A stretch of 64,000 bases of DNA, from assembly GCF_001552595.1 (NCBI RefSeq), contig NZ_BCRM01000002.1:124001-188000 (forward strand), read 5' to 3'. Below the pieces are notes generated by a model, which had not been told where the DNA came from, searched no databases, and saw only the letters and a program-made list of their open reading frames with translations. Position numbers and translations under genes: made by a program. This document shows, in pieces, positions 53,223 through 62,902 of the stretch (the stretch's first letter is position 1; every line of letters starts with the position of its first letter). This DNA is from Rhodococcus erythropolis NBRC 15567. Its GTDB lineage: Bacteria > Actinomycetota > Actinomycetes > Mycobacteriales > Mycobacteriaceae.

Positions 53223-53840
53223 TCACGACGAGTTCTTGGCAGACGCGATCATCGATCTCGCCTGCCGCACGACGGCTTCCGTTCGCACTCGAAGTTCCTC
53301 GGGTGAATCCGACTCCAGCACAACCCGATGCACCTGGCTGTCCACGGCAGTCACAGTCAGCCGCGACGTCAAAAACGCATCGTCCGCACTGAAACCGCGG
53401 CTCTGCAAGTACTCCGAAAAACCAAGTACCAGTTGCCGATTCATTCCTTCGACCTGCTCGATGAGCTCACGCGTACGCGGAACCTGATCGTAGAGCAGGT
53501 GAAAGAACTCTCGCGGCTTACTGTTCACTTCGACCGCGCACTCCACCAACATCCGGACGGCCTCGTCCAGGGAGAGTTCGCGCTCGACGATGTCGGAAAG
53601 GCAGAGCGCAAAACTCTCCCGCGCAGCACTCACGTGACGGTTCGCCAACTCCGAGAGGATCTCGTACTTGTCGCCGAAATACTGGTAGAGCGAGCCCACC
53701 GACACCCCTGCTTCGTCAGCGATCCGGTTGGTGGTCGCTGCCATGCCCTCCGACGCGAAAACGCGAGTAGCTGCCTCCAGGATCGCGTCGTAGGTAGCCC
53801 TCGAGCGCTGCTGGGAGGGCCTTTTCCGCCGAGTCGACAC
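53223..53840 (-). CDS. TetR family regulator
   Basis: A 205-residue regulator with the HTH at about 12-60 (RATYDAILEAATRVFASEG; TNRIADEAGVSVGSLYQYF) and a helical C-terminal domain. It is divergent from an alpha/beta hydrolase and a cation transporter, 52 bp away, and may regulate them. I see no perfect palindrome in that short gap. Confidence 0.9.
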   Translation of the reverse strand: MSTRRKRPSQQRSRATYDAILEAATRVFASEGMAATTNRIADEAGVSVGSLYQYFGDKYEILSELANRHVSAARESFALCLSDIVERELSLDEAVRMLVECAVEVNSKPREFFHLLYDQVPRTRELIEQVEGMNRQLVLGFSEYLQSRGFSADDAFLTSRLTVTAVDSQVHRVVLESDSPEELRVRTEAVVRQARSMIASAKNSS

Positions 53841-53892
53841 GGTCCTCCGATGCGAGTTGTCAGCCGCGACGCCGATACCGAGAATTGTGTAG

Positions 53893-54831
53893 GTGACCAG
53901 CGCCGATTACTCGAAGTTTATGCCCGACCGGTACACCGACCACATGCCGGCGCCGACCCCGACGTGGTGGGAGTGGAACGGCAACACCGTCCACGTCGCA
54001 CGGGCGGTGGTTCCAGACGCGCCGGTTCGTGTTCTCGGCATCCACGGCGCCGGCGGCTACTCGGGCGCGTTGTGGCCGTTCGCCGGGATCGGCGTGAAAC
54101 TCGGAGCCGAAGTCCTCTTCCCCGATCTTCCGCTGTACGGCGACACCGTCGTAGCCGATCCCGCCGGCGTCCGGTACGAGCAGTGGGTCGATCTCCTCTG
54201 CGATCTCGTCCGGGCCGAGAAGGCAGCCGACGATCGGCCGCTGGTGTTGTTGGGCGCCAGCATCGGCGGTCTGCTGGCCTACGAGGTAGCCGCGCGGACC
54301 GGTCTGGCCGACGCCGTCGTCGCCACCTGTCTGCTCGATCCCTCGCATCCGTCGGCCAGAGCTGCCGCGGCGCGGTTCGGCCCGATGGGTGTCTACGGCG
54401 CTCCCCTGATGCGCCGCACCGAACGACTGGTGGGCCGTATCCGCGTGCCCATCCGTTGGGTCGCCGACGTCGCGAACATGAGCAGCAACCGTGAACTCGC
54501 GACGCTGTGCGCAACCGATCCGCGCGGTGGCGGTGTTCGGGTGCCACTCGGATTCCTCAGCAGCTACTTCTCGTTCGAGCACACCGCACCCGAAGCATTT
54601 CGGACGACGCCCGTTCTGCTCACCCACCCGGCCGACGACCGATGGACGCCACCCGAACTGAGCCTGCAGTTCCTCCGCCGCATCAACGCACACACCGAAT
54701 TCGTGATGCTGGACGGGTGCGGGCACTTTCCCGTCGAAGAGCCGGGCCTGACGCAGTTCCACGACGCCGTCGACACACTGCTGCGCTCCGTCGCCGAGCG
54801 TCACCGCACGAAACCGTCGCCACCCGCCTAG
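53893..54831 (+). CDS. Alpha/beta hydrolase
   Basis: A 312-residue alpha/beta hydrolase starting at GTG 53893. It has the oxyanion segment GIHGAGGYSGALWP, the nucleophile elbow GASIGG, the acid loop THPADDRWTP and the histidine in DGCGHFPVEE. The catalytic serine, aspartate and histidine are all present. It has no signal peptide. It is followed after 10 bases by the CDF transporter gene and lies divergent to a TetR gene that may control it. The substrate is unknown. Confidence 0.88.
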   Translation: MTSADYSKFMPDRYTDHMPAPTPTWWEWNGNTVHVARAVVPDAPVRVLGIHGAGGYSGALWPFAGIGVKLGAEVLFPDLPLYGDTVVADPAGVRYEQWVDLLCDLVRAEKAADDRPLVLLGASIGGLLAYEVAARTGLADAVVATCLLDPSHPSARAAAARFGPMGVYGAPLMRRTERLVGRIRVPIRWVADVANMSSNRELATLCATDPRGGGVRVPLGFLSSYFSFEHTAPEAFRTTPVLLTHPADDRWTPPELSLQFLRRINAHTEFVMLDGCGHFPVEEPGLTQFHDAVDTLLRSVAERHRTKPSPPA

Positions 54832-54841
54832 CCTGAAGTTC

Positions 54842-55801
54842 GTGAGCATCGAACCCAAGGCCGAGCCGACGGGAAACGGCGACGAGAGCACCACGACAGT
54901 CGTACTGGCGTTTGCGGCTAACGCGCTGATCGCCGGGGCCAAGACGGCGGCCGCCATCGTCACCGGATCTGCATCGATGGTCGCCGAGGCCACCCACTCC
55001 TGGGCCGATACCGGCAACGAAGTGCTGCTGCTGATCGCGAACCGCCGCTCGAAAAGGGTTCCCGACCGAGACCAGCCACTCGGGTACGGCCGGGAGGCCT
55101 ACATCTGGTCGATGTTCGCCGCCCTCGGACTCTTCGCGCTCGGCGCAGGTGTGTCGATCACCCACGGCATCCAGGAACTGTTCCATTCCGAACCGGCCAC
55201 CGACTTCGGTGTCGCCTACGCAGTCCTCGGCGTCTCGTTCATCCTCGAAGGCATCTCGTTCCGGCAGGCGTACAAGCAACTCCGAACCGAAGCATCCGCC
55301 GTGAACCGCGACGTCATGGCCCAGGCGCTCAACACGTCCGACCCGACGACCCGGGCCGTGTTCGCCGAAGATGCTGCGGCACTGATCGGTTTGGTCATCG
55401 CATTCGTCGGCGTCCTACTGCACCAGATCACCGGTTCACCGATCCCCGACGCCCTCGGCTCCATCTTCGTCGGCATACTTCTCGGAGTCATCGCGATCAT
55501 CCTGATCGATCGCAACCGCCGATTCCTGGTCGGCGAAGAGGCCTCACCGACGCTGCGGGCAGCAGCCGTCGAAGCTCTCACCCAACTGCCCGAGATCAAC
55601 CGAATCACGTTCCTGCGCATGGAATACCTCGGTCCGCGGCAGGTGTACCTGGTGGCCAGCGTCGACCTGGTCGGCGACTACGCGGAATCCCGAGTGGCCC
55701 ACACGTTGCGCGAACTCGAACGCTCACTCGAGCAGAGTCCACGCGTCGTGCGAGCGATCCTGACCCTCTCGACGCCCGAAGAACCGTCGATCGCAGTCTG
55801 A
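54842..55801 (+). CDS. Cation diffusion facilitator (CDF) transporter
   Basis: A 319-residue metal exporter. It has the HSWADTGNE motif in helix 2 (the HxxxD metal pair), EDAAALIGLVIAFVGV in helix 5 and six membrane helices in all, then a cytoplasmic domain (about 215-305). It probably exchanges zinc, iron or manganese for protons. Because the first site is His-Asp and not Asp-Asp, a zinc or iron role is plausible. The start is GTG 54842. It shares an operon with the upstream hydrolase. Confidence 0.9.
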   Translation: MSIEPKAEPTGNGDESTTTVVLAFAANALIAGAKTAAAIVTGSASMVAEATHSWADTGNEVLLLIANRRSKRVPDRDQPLGYGREAYIWSMFAALGLFALGAGVSITHGIQELFHSEPATDFGVAYAVLGVSFILEGISFRQAYKQLRTEASAVNRDVMAQALNTSDPTTRAVFAEDAAALIGLVIAFVGVLLHQITGSPIPDALGSIFVGILLGVIAIILIDRNRRFLVGEEASPTLRAAAVEALTQLPEINRITFLRMEYLGPRQVYLVASVDLVGDYAESRVAHTLRELERSLEQSPRVVRAILTLSTPEEPSIAV

Positions 55802-55829
55802 ACTTCCGGCCGGGCGATAGGCTCGTTCG

Positions 55830-56135
55830 ATGCGCGCACTGATCGTAATTCTGGCGGTTCTGGGATTTGTCGTCGGGGGAATTCCCCTGGTAGGCAGTCT
55901 GATCGACGTGATGACCAGTCCTGACGAGACCATCGTCTATCAGGGTTCCTACGTACCACTGCGCGGCGTACAGATGGCTCGGGACTACGAGTCGTCGTTG
56001 AACATCGCTTTCGACGCCCGATCGGACAATCCACGCTGGCTCGTCCTGGCCTGCTATCCCCTGATCGGAGCAGCACTGGGCGCTGCGACGGCCGTCGTAC
56101 TGGGACGTCGCGGGTGGCACCTGACGCGAGCCTGA
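55830..56135 (+). CDS. Small two-helix membrane protein
   Basis: A 101-residue hypothetical protein. It has an N-terminal helix (LIVILAVLGFVVGGIPLVGSL), a polar loop of about 45 residues, and a second helix (LVLACYPLIGAALGAATAV). I do not recognise a family. It is 28 bases after the CDF transporter and may be co-expressed with it. The start is ATG 55830. Confidence 0.65.
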   Translation: MRALIVILAVLGFVVGGIPLVGSLIDVMTSPDETIVYQGSYVPLRGVQMARDYESSLNIAFDARSDNPRWLVLACYPLIGAALGAATAVVLGRRGWHLTRA

Positions 56136-56143
56136 ACAGACGC

Positions 56144-56180
56144 CGATGGCCACCCGCCGTCTACACGAGGGTGGCCATCG
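56144..56180. terminator. Bidirectional hairpin terminator
   Basis: The arms CGATGGCCACCC (56144-56155) and GGGTGGCCATCG (56169-56180) are perfect. It lies between the small membrane-protein gene and the convergent cysE. Confidence 0.75.
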
Positions 56181-56193
56181 AAGAAGGAGTGCT

Positions 56194-56772
56194 TCAGATG
56201 TACATCGCAGGATCGATGTAACTGTTCGGGTCCACCAGTTTTTCCTTGGTGGTCCGTGGCCGCGCCACCGCCGGGATACCTGTCGCGATGGATTCGGCCG
56301 GAACATCTCTGGTGACAACGGCATTGGCGCCGATAGCGCTACCTTCACCGATGACGACAGGTCCGAGGATCTTGGCACCAGCGCCGACGGTGACCCGGTC
56401 TCCCAGCGTAGGGTGACGCTTGACCTGCTCGAGCGAGCGACCACCCAGGGTGACGCCGTGATAGAGCATCACGTCGTTACCGACCTCGGCCGTCTCCCCG
56501 ATCACGACGCCCATGCCGTGGTCGATGAAGAACCGTCGACCGATGGTGGCACCGGGGTGAATCTCGATGCCGGTAACGAAGCGTGTCAGCTGCGAGAGCA
56601 CTCGCGCCGGGCCGCGTAGTGCAGGGACGACCCACATGCGATGCGCAACCCGATGCGCCCAAATGGCATGCAGCCCTGAATAAACGAGCGCGTTCTCCAC
56701 ATTGCTGCGCGCGGCAGGATCCTGACCGCGCGCAGCCTGCAGGTCCTCGCGAATTGTCCCGAGGATACTCAC
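56194..56772 (-). CDS. cysE: Serine O-acetyltransferase (EpsC/CysE)
   Basis: A 192-residue bacterial serine acetyltransferase of the short type. The left-handed beta-helix is seen from [19 protein letters not shown] onward (hexapeptide repeats) with [20 protein letters not shown] and the loop HPTLGDRV. It makes O-acetylserine from serine and acetyl-CoA for cysteine synthesis. The C-terminus ends DPAMYI; a terminal isoleucine is what lets CysE bind the active site of CysK to form the cysteine synthase complex. The gene is five bases downstream of cysK, so they form an operon. Confidence 0.95.
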   Translation of the reverse strand: MSILGTIREDLQAARGQDPAARSNVENALVYSGLHAIWAHRVAHRMWVVPALRGPARVLSQLTRFVTGIEIHPGATIGRRFFIDHGMGVVIGETAEVGNDVMLYHGVTLGGRSLEQVKRHPTLGDRVTVGAGAKILGPVVIGEGSAIGANAVVTRDVPAESIATGIPAVARPRTTKEKLVDPNSYIDPAMYI

Positions 56773-56777
56773 AAGTC

Positions 56778-57713
56778 TCAGTCCCGGATGTGTTCGAACA
56801 GCGGGGTGGAGATGTAACGCTCGCCGAAGTCACACACGACAGCCACGATCAGCTTGCCGGCGTTTTCCGGACGCTTCGCCAACTCGAGTGCGGCCCAGAC
56901 GATGGCACCGGACGAGATGCCGCCCAGGATGCCTTCCTGGGTGCCGAGTGCGCGAGCGACCTCGATGGAATCGGGGAACGAGACGTCGATGATCTCGTCG
57001 TAGATCTCGCGATCGAGGACGTCGGGCACGAAGTTCGCGCCGATTCCCTGGATCTTGTGGGGACCGGGCTGGCCACCGTTGAGGATCGGCGAGTCGATGG
57101 GCTCGACGCCCACGATCTTGACCTCGGGCTTGTACTTGCGAAGGGTGCGTCCGACGCCGGTGATGGTGCCGCCGGTGCCGATGCCGGACACGAAGATGTC
57201 GACGGCGCCGTCGGTGTCGGCCCAGACCTCTTCGCCCGTCGTTGCCTCGTGGATGGCCGGGTTGGCAGGGTTGGCGAACTGGCTGGCCGAGACAGCGTTC
57301 TCGGTCTGCTCGACGATTTCCTTGGCCTTGGCGACTGCACCGGCCATGCCCTCGGAGCCCGGGGTCAGCACGATCTCGGCGCCGTAAGCACGCAGCATCA
57401 CGCGACGCTCGGTGGACATGGTCTCGGGCATGGTCAGGATGACCTTGTAGCCGCGAGCAGCACCGACCATGGCGAGTGCGATACCGGTGTTACCACTGGT
57501 GCCCTCGACGATGGTTCCGCCGGGCTTGAGTGCACCGGACTTCTCGGCGGCGTCGATGATTGCCACGCCGATCCGGTCCTTGACGCTGTTGGCCGGGTTG
57601 TAGAACTCGAGCTTGACGGCGACCTGTGCGTCCAGGCCCTCGGTCAGACGGTTGAGCCGCACGATCGGGGTGCGCCCGACCAATTCGGTCACGTTGTTGT
57701 AGATCCCGCTCAT
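56778..57713 (-). CDS. cysK: Cysteine synthase A (O-acetylserine sulfhydrylase)
   Basis: A 311-residue PLP enzyme. The PLP lysine is Lys45 in [11 protein letters not shown], the substrate loop is [11 protein letters not shown], and the phosphate-binding glycines are in [14 protein letters not shown]. It combines O-acetylserine with sulfide to make cysteine. The start at ATG 57713 follows GAGGAC. Three tandem 16-bp repeats lie 46-93 bases upstream and may be a regulatory array. cysE follows in the same operon. Confidence 0.96.
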   Translation of the reverse strand: MSGIYNNVTELVGRTPIVRLNRLTEGLDAQVAVKLEFYNPANSVKDRIGVAIIDAAEKSGALKPGGTIVEGTSGNTGIALAMVGAARGYKVILTMPETMSTERRVMLRAYGAEIVLTPGSEGMAGAVAKAKEIVEQTENAVSASQFANPANPAIHEATTGEEVWADTDGAVDIFVSGIGTGGTITGVGRTLRKYKPEVKIVGVEPIDSPILNGGQPGPHKIQGIGANFVPDVLDREIYDEIIDVSFPDSIEVARALGTQEGILGGISSGAIVWAALELAKRPENAGKLIVAVVCDFGERYISTPLFEHIRD

Positions 57714-57758
57714 ATCTGGTCCTCCTGAGGATCGAGTGTGTCGACCCGCTCGCTGATC

Positions 57759-57806
57759 ACTGCTTTACGGCTGAACTGCTTTACGGCTGAACTGCATAAC
57801 GGCTAC
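57759..57806. repeat. Three tandem 16-bp repeats upstream of cysK
   Basis: Two identical copies of ACTGCTTTACGGCTGA (57759-57774 and 57775-57790) are followed by a diverged third, ACTGCATAACGGCTAC (57791-57806). The array ends 46 bases before the cysK start and could be a regulator-binding array or a slippage product. Confidence 0.75.
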
Positions 57807-57828
57807 AGGCAAGGGCATACAGACGACC

Positions 57829-57868
57829 GATGCCGCATCGGTTCATCAAATTGAACCAATGCGGCATC
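57829..57868 (-). terminator. Terminator of pckA
   Basis: GATGCCGCAT (57829-57838) pairs with ATGCGGCATC (57859-57868), and inside it GGTTCA pairs with TGAACC. It is 26 bases beyond the pckA stop on the minus strand. Confidence 0.75.
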
Positions 57869-57894
57869 AGGCCACTACATACGGGGGCGGTTTA

Positions 57895-59724
57895 TCAGGC
57901 CAACCGCTGCTTCAGAGCTTCGAACTCGTCACGAATGCCGGTCGGCAGTTTCTCGCCGACGAAGTCGAACCACTCTTCGATGAGCGGGATCTCGGCCTTC
58001 CACTCGTCGATGTTGACCGCGAGGGCCTCGGTGATGTCGGCGTCCGACACGTCCAGGCCTTCGATGTCGAGTGCCGATCCGGTGGGAACGACGCCGATCG
58101 GGGTGTCGATGCCGGCAGCCTTGTGCTCGATGCGCTCGACGATCCACTTCAGGACGCGAGAGTTCTCGCCGAAGCCTGGCCACAGGAAGCGTCCGTCGTC
58201 GCCACGGCGGAACCAGTTGACGTAGAAGACCTTGGGGAGCTTGGACGCGTCCGCGGACTTGCCGAGGTCGATCCAGTGCTGGAAGTAGTCACCGACGTTG
58301 TAGCCGAGGAACGGCAGCATAGCCATCGGATCACGGCGAACCGTACCGACCTGGCCTTCGGCTGCTGCGGTCTGCTCGGAGCCGACCGTTGCACCCATGA
58401 AGACGCCGTGCTGCCAGTCGCGAGCTTCGGTGACCAGCGGAACCGTCGTCTTGCGGCGTCCACCGAAGAGGATTGCCGAGATCGGCACGCCCTTCGGGTC
58501 GTCCCACTCGGGAGCCATGATCGGGCACTGCGACATCGGGGTGCAGTAACGCGAGTTGGGATGAGCCGCATGGGTGCCCGACTCGGGCGTCCACTCGTTG
58601 CCCTTCCAGTCGATCAGGTGCTGCGGGTCGCCTTCGAGGCCTTCCCACCAGACGTCACCGTCGTCGGTCAGAGCGACGTTGGTGAAGACCGTGTTGCCCT
58701 GGTCGATGGTGCGCATGGCGTTGGGGTTCGACGACCAGTTGGTGCCGGGAGCCACGCCGAAGAAACCGAATTCCGGGTTGACGGCGTAGAGCTGTCCGTC
58801 CTCACCGAAACGCATCCAGGCAATGTCGTCGCCGAGGGTCTCGGCGCGCCATCCGGGGATGGTCGGCTGGATCATCGCGAGGTTGGTCTTGCCACAAGCG
58901 GAGGGGAATGCCGCCGCGATGTAGTAGGCCTTGTCCTCGGGCGAGATGAGCTTGAGGATGAGCATGTGCTCGGCCAGCCAGCCCTCGTCGTGCGCCATTG
59001 CCGAAGCGATACGCAGCGAGTAGCACTTCTTGCCCAGGAGAGCGTTTCCGCCGTAGCCGGAACCGAAGCTCCAGATCTCACGATCCTCGGGGAAGTGAGT
59101 GATGTACTTGGTGTCGTTGCACGGCCACGCGACATCTTCCTGGCCATCGGCCAGCGGAGCGCCGAGGGAGTGCAGCGCCTTGACGAAGAATCCGTCGGTG
59201 CCGAGCTTGTCGAGAACCTTGCTGCCCATGCGGGTCATGACGCGCATGGAGACGACGACGTACTCGGAATCGGTGAGCTCGACGCCCAGCTTCGGATCCT
59301 CGGCGTCGAGGGGGCCCATGCAGAACGGCACGACGTACATGGTGCGTCCACGCATGCAACCGCGGTACAGGTCACCCATGAGGGTGCGCATCTCCGCCGG
59401 GTCCATCCAGTTGTTGGTGGGACCTGCGTCGATTTCTTCCTTCGAGCAGATGTACGTACGCGATTCGACTCGCGCGACATCGGACGGATCGGAGTTGCCG
59501 AGGAAAGAGTTCGGCTTCTTCTCGTCGTTGAGGCGGGTGAAGGTTCCTGCCTCGACCAACTTCGTTGTCAGTCGGTCCCATTCTTCGTCCGAGCCGTCTG
59601 CGAAGACGACGCGATCAGGCTGGGTGAGTTCGGCAACCTCTTGCACCCATGCAAGCAGTTCCTTGTGCTGCGTGGGGGGCGTGCCGTCAGTTCCATTGAG
59701 ACCGGGAATGGTCGCTGAGGTCAT
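57895..59724 (-). CDS. pckA: Phosphoenolpyruvate carboxykinase (GTP)
   Basis: A 609-residue GTP-type PEPCK. The P-loop is [10 protein letters not shown] (about residue 280), the kinase-2-like region is [13 protein letters not shown] and NPEFGFFG follows. FDPA-like metal and substrate residues and the hyper-reactive cysteine lie in ACGKT. It converts oxaloacetate to PEP with GTP and drives gluconeogenesis on fatty acids or cholesterol. I set the start at ATG 59724 because AGGAGAG precedes it and the length then matches the family. The 277-bp region upstream holds its promoter. Confidence 0.97.
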   Translation of the reverse strand: MTSATIPGLNGTDGTPPTQHKELLAWVQEVAELTQPDRVVFADGSDEEWDRLTTKLVEAGTFTRLNDEKKPNSFLGNSDPSDVARVESRTYICSKEEIDAGPTNNWMDPAEMRTLMGDLYRGCMRGRTMYVVPFCMGPLDAEDPKLGVELTDSEYVVVSMRVMTRMGSKVLDKLGTDGFFVKALHSLGAPLADGQEDVAWPCNDTKYITHFPEDREIWSFGSGYGGNALLGKKCYSLRIASAMAHDEGWLAEHMLILKLISPEDKAYYIAAAFPSACGKTNLAMIQPTIPGWRAETLGDDIAWMRFGEDGQLYAVNPEFGFFGVAPGTNWSSNPNAMRTIDQGNTVFTNVALTDDGDVWWEGLEGDPQHLIDWKGNEWTPESGTHAAHPNSRYCTPMSQCPIMAPEWDDPKGVPISAILFGGRRKTTVPLVTEARDWQHGVFMGATVGSEQTAAAEGQVGTVRRDPMAMLPFLGYNVGDYFQHWIDLGKSADASKLPKVFYVNWFRRGDDGRFLWPGFGENSRVLKWIVERIEHKAAGIDTPIGVVPTGSALDIEGLDVSDADITEALAVNIDEWKAEIPLIEEWFDFVGEKLPTGIRDEFEALKQRLA

Positions 59725-60001
59725 CAAACTCTCCTGGGGTGAGCCGGAACCGGGTTCTCGTGACACCGGATGCGAACTGCAGCGCCCCGATACCAGTCGA
59801 TCCCGGTGTCCCCCTCTCGACGGGGTCCAGCCGCGTCATCCACTCACGTGGATTTCACGGACGCCGGGTGTCCTATGTATTGAGGTTAACGCTGGCTGTT
59901 CACCTGCAGGTAATCGGGTGCGGTCAGAAATGTCACAGAAACGATTCAGTTGGTGTGTTCAGGTGCCTACCCGGCGCTCAGAGCACATAAACGGAACCTT
60001 T
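59725..60001. other. pckA upstream region (no gene)
   Basis: A 277-bp gap with no credible gene. It contains a perfect 10-bp palindrome ACCTGCAGGT (59901-59910 region) and several short hairpins; no clear promoter boxes or full GlxR/CRP site (TGTGA-N6-TCACA) were found. Confidence 0.4.
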
Positions 60002-60340
60002 TCAGAGCGCTCCGGCATCGATTTTCTGCCACACGAGGGCGCCTTCGTCGTCTCGACTGCATTCCCAGGCCGAGTAGTCGCCGTCCGACTCGATCATCGT
60101 GAGGCGATCGGCGCTACCGTCGCGATCGAAATCGGACACGATCACGACGGCGTCGTCGGAGTGGACGACACGGCTGTCGACCGTTCCGTCACCGTCCAAG
60201 TCGAAGGCGTCGAAGTTCAGGTCGCCGGCATCGACCGGTCCCGACGAGGGCCCGAAGGTCTCGGGCTCGATACGCCCAGGATCGAGCGCTTCGGCTTCGT
60301 GCCCGTCGATGTGTCCGGCCGTGATCAGAAATGCGTCCAT
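60002..60340 (-). CDS. Small acidic protein with Ca-loop-like repeats
   Basis: A 112-residue very acidic protein. Two segments, FDLDGDGTVDSRVVHS and DFDRDGSADRLTMIES, follow the DxDxDG pattern of EF-hand or calcium-binding repeat loops, spaced by about 25 residues. It has no signal peptide. It resembles the DUF6802-like proteins of actinobacteria, but I cannot confirm the family. Metal binding is inferred from the motif. Confidence 0.7.
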   Translation of the reverse strand: MDAFLITAGHIDGHEAEALDPGRIEPETFGPSSGPVDAGDLNFDAFDLDGDGTVDSRVVHSDDAVVIVSDFDRDGSADRLTMIESDGDYSAWECSRDDEGALVWQKIDAGAL

Positions 60341-60473
60341 TACTCCCCCTACTGGATGTTGACCTACTGCTTCGGCAACCCCTACCGAAACCGTCCGCTC
60401 AGTATTACCAGACCCCGACGATCAGTCGTGGCCGAAATTGCGGCGCTGTGGAGAACTCTGCACTCGCGGAATG

Positions 60474-61814
60474 TCAGTAGGCGGCGTTCAAAACGGCGAG
60501 GTCGCGCTCGCACGACGCCAGTTGCCCTGACCTGGCCGCGGCAAGCTCACGAAGTTCACCGTCGATCTCCACGATTCGGGCCTGCGCCGACGCCACCTGC
60601 TCGCGGCTCTCCGCCATGATCGCCGCTCCCAGATCCGCCTCGGCCTCGAGCAGAACACTCTGGACTCGCTGCTCCCACTGTGCGCGAACCGTCGACATCG
60701 ATTCGACGATCCACGACCTGGAGTAGGCACGATCCGCCGTCAGCCCGCGAGTTCGCGCCAACCACCAGGCCGCGGCGCCACCCAGAACCAACGTCACGGG
60801 GATACTCGCGAACTCCAGGGCCGGAATCATCTCCAGCGGAGTCACCGCGATACGGCCGAGGCCGAGGCCCGCGGACGCGCCGACAAGAATTGTCACCCGG
60901 TCCTCGTTTCCGCGCTGACGGCCCGGCGGGCCCTCCGGAATCCGTGGGGAAGGCATGTACCCGGTCGTGCCCGCCACTTCCACCGCTGCCGCCGTCGCGG
61001 CATCGAACACCCGGGTGTGATGGTCGACCTCGTGCTGCAGTCGCGTCGGCACGCTGCCCAATTCGGCTCGCGAGGCCGCATCGACCCAGGCACGTGCACC
61101 GGCGACCGTCGCCCGCGTTGCCTCGGCGATTTGTTGTGACAGATCCCCGCGCGCTCGTTGCAGTCGGCTTCGCACCTGCACCAGGCGTTCGCCTCTCCGG
61201 CCGTCGCGGTCTGCAAGCAGCTGTGATCGCTCGGCCCGCAGTTCGGCACCAGGAACGCTGTCACGCAGATTCCGGATCTCTATCTCGATCATCCGGCGCG
61301 TCTGCGCGATGACACCGGAATCCGAACCGCCTGCTTCCCTCTCCCGTGCCGCCCCGCTCACGACCGCAACGAGCGACTGCTCTTGACCAGGCGCAATCGG
61401 GACCACCGGGGCCTGAGCAAAAGCGGTGCAGTGCGAAGCAAGAATCTCGGCATCACGCCGGCGCACCGCCTGCCAGTCTCGGTAGACGTCGATGCGGGTC
61501 AGCGCGACCACCACCGGGATTCCGCTCTCGGCAGCGTCGTCGAGAAGAAGAAGGTCCTCGCGTCCGATCACACTGGCGGCGTCGACGACCAGAAGTACGA
61601 CGTCGGCGTCCACCTCGCGTGTCACTGTCGAACAGTCATCAGAAGCATTGAACATCCGGGCGACGTCTTCCCGTCCACACCTTGACGGTCCGACGACGTA
61701 AATGCGAGTGCCACTGGATGTTTCGGCGGCAACCTGGCGACCCGGATCGGATGCCGGATTCCACCGCTGCACCACGCGCAGCACCGAATCCGGAAGTACC
61801 GAAACGCTATCCAT
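60474..61814 (-). CDS. Dynamin/GTPase-like membrane protein with altered P-loop (Rv0210-like)
   Basis: A 446-residue protein. A G-domain-like region (about 35-200) shows IYVVGPSRCGREDV (42-51 is the P-loop position, with GRE instead of GKS/T), VVLLVVDAAS and VALTRIDVYRDW (TRID in place of NKxD). Residues about 215-300 and 380-446 are helical and rich in Arg/Glu/Ala, consistent with a coiled stalk. Two membrane helices (about 320-360) lie between them. This resembles bacterial dynamin-like proteins, but nucleotide binding is doubtful. ATG 61814 overlaps the stop of the upstream gene by eight bases. Confidence 0.75.
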   Translation of the reverse strand: MDSVSVLPDSVLRVVQRWNPASDPGRQVAAETSSGTRIYVVGPSRCGREDVARMFNASDDCSTVTREVDADVVLLVVDAASVIGREDLLLLDDAAESGIPVVVALTRIDVYRDWQAVRRRDAEILASHCTAFAQAPVVPIAPGQEQSLVAVVSGAAREREAGGSDSGVIAQTRRMIEIEIRNLRDSVPGAELRAERSQLLADRDGRRGERLVQVRSRLQRARGDLSQQIAEATRATVAGARAWVDAASRAELGSVPTRLQHEVDHHTRVFDAATAAAVEVAGTTGYMPSPRIPEGPPGRQRGNEDRVTILVGASAGLGLGRIAVTPLEMIPALEFASIPVTLVLGGAAAWWLARTRGLTADRAYSRSWIVESMSTVRAQWEQRVQSVLLEAEADLGAAIMAESREQVASAQARIVEIDGELRELAAARSGQLASCERDLAVLNAAY

Positions 61815-62739
61815 CGGCCACCGCCGGAGCGGAGCGATCGCCCCCGAGCTGCGCCCACCGACGCACATACCCGCGACGAATCAGTGAGACCCTTTGTTGC
61901 GGAGCCTGTTCCGACTCGTCCACGAGCTCGCCCCACCACCGGCTGCATGTGCCCGCGTCGTCGGCGGTACGAGGATCGGGAGGCTCGCCTTGACGCAGGG
62001 CTCGAATTTCGGGGCTCATCATCGCCGCCGCGGCGCCGAACAACACCGCGGAGTCCGAACTCAGATACAACTCGATCTCGTCCCTGCCCGCAGCGCTGCG
62101 CGAGGCAGACCGCCTCAGCGCCGGGCCGATCTGCTCGACCCGGCCCCACCACTGCGCCTCCAGAACAGGTCCGAGAGCCGCGAACAATTCTTCGACGCCG
62201 CGCCCGGTCAGTGTCTCCACCGGAACCGTGGGCGCGCCGACGGTCTCCGAGATCTCCGCGGCCCGTCCCAGCGCCTCGTCCCAGCGCGGACCGAACAAGT
62301 CAGCCTTGTTCGCAGCGACGACCACACGATCGGAAACTCGGGCAATGGCTCGGCCGTCGACGTCGCGGACCGCGTCGACCACCACGTAGACAACGCAACG
62401 ACGACCCAGATCGGGGTTCGGCGTTCCAGGGACGTCGAACGCGCGTGACTCGGTCACCACAACCGGTGCGCCGACGACTCTGTGCGAGAACCGGTCGTCG
62501 CGCCCCAGGATCCGCGCCAACGACGACCGCCCCACCCCGGCTCGCCCGGCGACCACCAATTCGAGCGGCGCGCTCAGCGATCCGAGCACCGAGTGAACCG
62601 CCTCTGCGGCTCCCGAATCGATCGACGTCAGCCGATATGCCAGAGCGCGCAAGTGGTCGATCGGCTCCGCGCAGGCGTCGTCGATCGATTCTGCGGGCAA
62701 CATTCGTGACCAATTACTGCATGCAAATCCTGTGTTCAT
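61807..62739 (-). CDS. GTPase-like protein with Arg-substituted P-loop (Rv0209-like)
   Basis: A 310-residue protein that starts at ATG 62739. The P-loop region is AGRAGVGRSSL (64-74), with Arg71 replacing the invariant Lys; the G4 motif ANKADLFG (143-150) is intact, as is the predicted hydrophobic strand VVYVVVD. It is followed by the SETVGAPTVPVETLTGRGVEELF segment found in small GTPases. The C-terminal third is basic. It is the first gene of a coupled pair and matches the position I recall for Rv0209 next to pckA. Confidence 0.78.
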   Translation of the reverse strand: MNTGFACSNWSRMLPAESIDDACAEPIDHLRALAYRLTSIDSGAAEAVHSVLGSLSAPLELVVAGRAGVGRSSLARILGRDDRFSHRVVGAPVVVTESRAFDVPGTPNPDLGRRCVVYVVVDAVRDVDGRAIARVSDRVVVAANKADLFGPRWDEALGRAAEISETVGAPTVPVETLTGRGVEELFAALGPVLEAQWWGRVEQIGPALRRSASRSAAGRDEIELYLSSDSAVLFGAAAAMMSPEIRALRQGEPPDPRTADDAGTCSRWWGELVDESEQAPQQRVSLIRRGYVRRWAQLGGDRSAPAVADG

Positions 62740-62902
62740 CCCCACCCCACGTCCCCATCGTGTCGGTGAGATTCTGTCAGGTTCTCGGCAAGGACGGCAG
62801 GTGACACCACTCTTTCGCTAGCTGTCCGAAGTCGGCTGTTTCAGGACTTTCCGCAGAAAGTCTCAACTCAAACTTCAGACCCGTCTGCGCTAAACGGGGG
62901 TC

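Noticed and set aside
57859..59718. 619-residue frame antisense to pckA
   Set aside because: It is the antisense of the PEPCK gene; no start signal or domain was seen.
59901..59910. ACCTGCAGGT palindrome before pckA as an operator
   Set aside because: A 10-base perfect palindrome containing a common restriction-like core is weak evidence; it was mentioned only in the intergenic entry.
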